The position numbers and the translations under genes are program-made. The notes below the pieces were generated by a model. The model was not told the DNA's origin and ran no database searches. It saw only the letters and a program-made list of their open reading frames with translations. 6,281 bases of DNA, from positions 1 to 6,281 of the forward strand of contig JAJRAG010000087.1 in the NCBI GenBank assembly GCA_028682925.1, in the 5' to 3' direction. Origin of the DNA: Methanomassiliicoccales archaeon (GTDB lineage: Archaea > Thermoplasmatota > Thermoplasmata > Methanomassiliicoccales > JACIVX01). Of this stretch, positions 5,717 through 6,281 are shown piece after piece (position 1 is the first letter of the stretch; the number at the start of each line of letters is the position of its first letter).

Positions 5717-5737
5717 CCTGATAATCAGATTATCTGG
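5717..5737. repeat. Near-perfect 21-base palindrome between convergent genes
   Basis: GATAATC (5720-5726) and GATTATC (5728-5734) are perfect reverse complements around a single central A. After one T-T mismatch the symmetry continues as CC/GG, so nine of ten positions pair. It sits 21 bases past the tyrS stop and overlaps the stop codon of the facing DHH gene (5725-5727). There is no T-run, and a one-base loop is too tight for a normal hairpin, so a protein-binding site or a cruciform or mRNA 3'-end structure is as likely as a terminator. Confidence 0.5.
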
Positions 5738-6281
5738 TGGCCATCTGTCTTGTTGTGATTTCTTATGAAATCTATCGATCGCTGCGAGCATATGTTCAAT
5801 ATCGCTTCGACATCGCCGACGCCGACGAGACCAGCTGCTCCGCCATGACCTCCACCATCGTTCGAGGTCTCCGTTCCAACATCTCCCAGCAGTTTCCCAA
5901 GGTGGAGTCCCATACGGACCACCTCAGGTCTGGCCCTGGCACTAACCCTGAAGCTCTCATCCCTCTGCGAGCCAACGAAGGCCACGTCCGCCCCCAACCC
6001 TATGAGAGATTTACATACGGAGCTTTCGAACGCACTGCCATGTGAGATCGCGACAATGAATTCGTCGATCCTTTCGAACTTAAGTCTCTGTGCCCCTTTG
6101 AGCTGAGATATGCGCTCGGAGACATCTGGTTCAATTTCAATGAGGTCCATGACCTCGTCTATGTTCAGCCCTGTCTTCTCAAGTATCTCTGCAAAGCTGC
6201 GAAGCAAAGTTGGGGTCGCGTAGTTGAGATGACCGCTATCCGTAAGCATTCCTATCAGCAGGGCGAGGCCGACCTCTCTGC
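5725..6281 (-). CDS. DHH-family phosphoesterase, C-terminal part (N-terminus outside window)
   Basis: C-terminal portion of a DHH/DHHA1 phosphoesterase, a manganese-dependent family that includes RecJ-like nucleases, NrnA-type oligoribonuclease/pAp phosphatases and cyclic-dinucleotide phosphodiesterases. The frame stays open to the right edge, giving 184 visible residues. The ATG at 6249 is internal, because LALLIGMLTDSGHLNYA runs through it. That block is the family's motif IV, with the metal-ligand aspartate in TDSG. A DHHA1-type domain follows, with VAFVGSQRDESFRVSARARP and the diagnostic GGGHGGAAG (visible residues 142-150). The DHH motif itself must lie right of the window, so the active site cannot be checked. 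The substrate cannot be told from this half, and NrnA-like is my best guess. It is convergent with tyrS, and its stop codon lies inside a palindrome. Confidence 0.9.
   Translation of the reverse strand, partial: REVGLALLIGMLTDSGHLNYATPTLLRSFAEILEKTGLNIDEVMDLIEIEPDVSERISQLKGAQRLKFERIDEFIVAISHGSAFESSVCKSLIGLGADVAFVGSQRDESFRVSARARPEVVRMGLHLGKLLGDVGTETSNDGGGHGGAAGLVGVGDVEAILNICSQRSIDFIRNHNKTDGHQII

Noticed and set aside
5737..6045. Plus-strand open frame of 102 codons at the right end
   Set aside because: It is antisense to the DHH phosphoesterase, whose motif IV and GGGHGGAAG are clear in the minus frame.

Overview
The window looks like a chromosomal piece from a euryarchaeote-like archaeon, plausibly a Thermoplasmatota lineage. 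The domain assignment rests on several genes and signals: an archaeal/eukaryotic-type ribosomal protein L3, the archaea-only archaeosine enzyme RaSEA, a small ubiquitin-like modifier (SAMP/MoaD type), an archaeal-type tyrosyl-tRNA synthetase, and archaeal TATA boxes about 25 bases before the presumed transcript starts. The lineage is a weaker inference. No mobile element, CRISPR array, rRNA or tRNA was found.

Left part, minus strand, reading from about 2616 down to 1: RaSEA, then 49 bases further a small protein that resembles the archaeal DUF5611 family, then a 323-base gene-free stretch with a good TATA box and hairpins, then rpl3, which runs off the left edge without its last codons. The rpl3 and RaSEA starts show these genes face left. 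RaSEA and the small protein are likely one transcript. rpl3 probably has its own promoter and a leader of nearly 190 bases, and likely opens the ribosomal protein operon that continues outside the window.

Middle, plus strand: a 207-base divergent intergenic region with TATA-like boxes on both strands and an 18-base inverted repeat lies between RaSEA and a class III flavin-dependent disulfide reductase (CoA-disulfide reductase/NADH oxidase/NAD(P)H sulfur reductase family). Thirty-five bases later comes the ubiquitin-like sulfur-carrier/modifier gene, ending in Gly-Gly. The two are probably co-transcribed and may share a role in sulfur or thiol chemistry. A hairpin plus T-run closes this unit.

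Right part: tyrS has its own TATA box and an almost leaderless start. It is convergent with a DHH-family phosphoesterase on the minus strand that enters from the right edge, with its N-terminal half outside the window. A near-perfect 21-base palindrome sits between their ends.

The content is mostly housekeeping translation and tRNA modification. I saw no convincing undescribed defence or mobile system. The most interesting leads are the reductase/ubiquitin-like pair, the RaSEA/DUF5611-like pair, and the long structured rpl3 leader.
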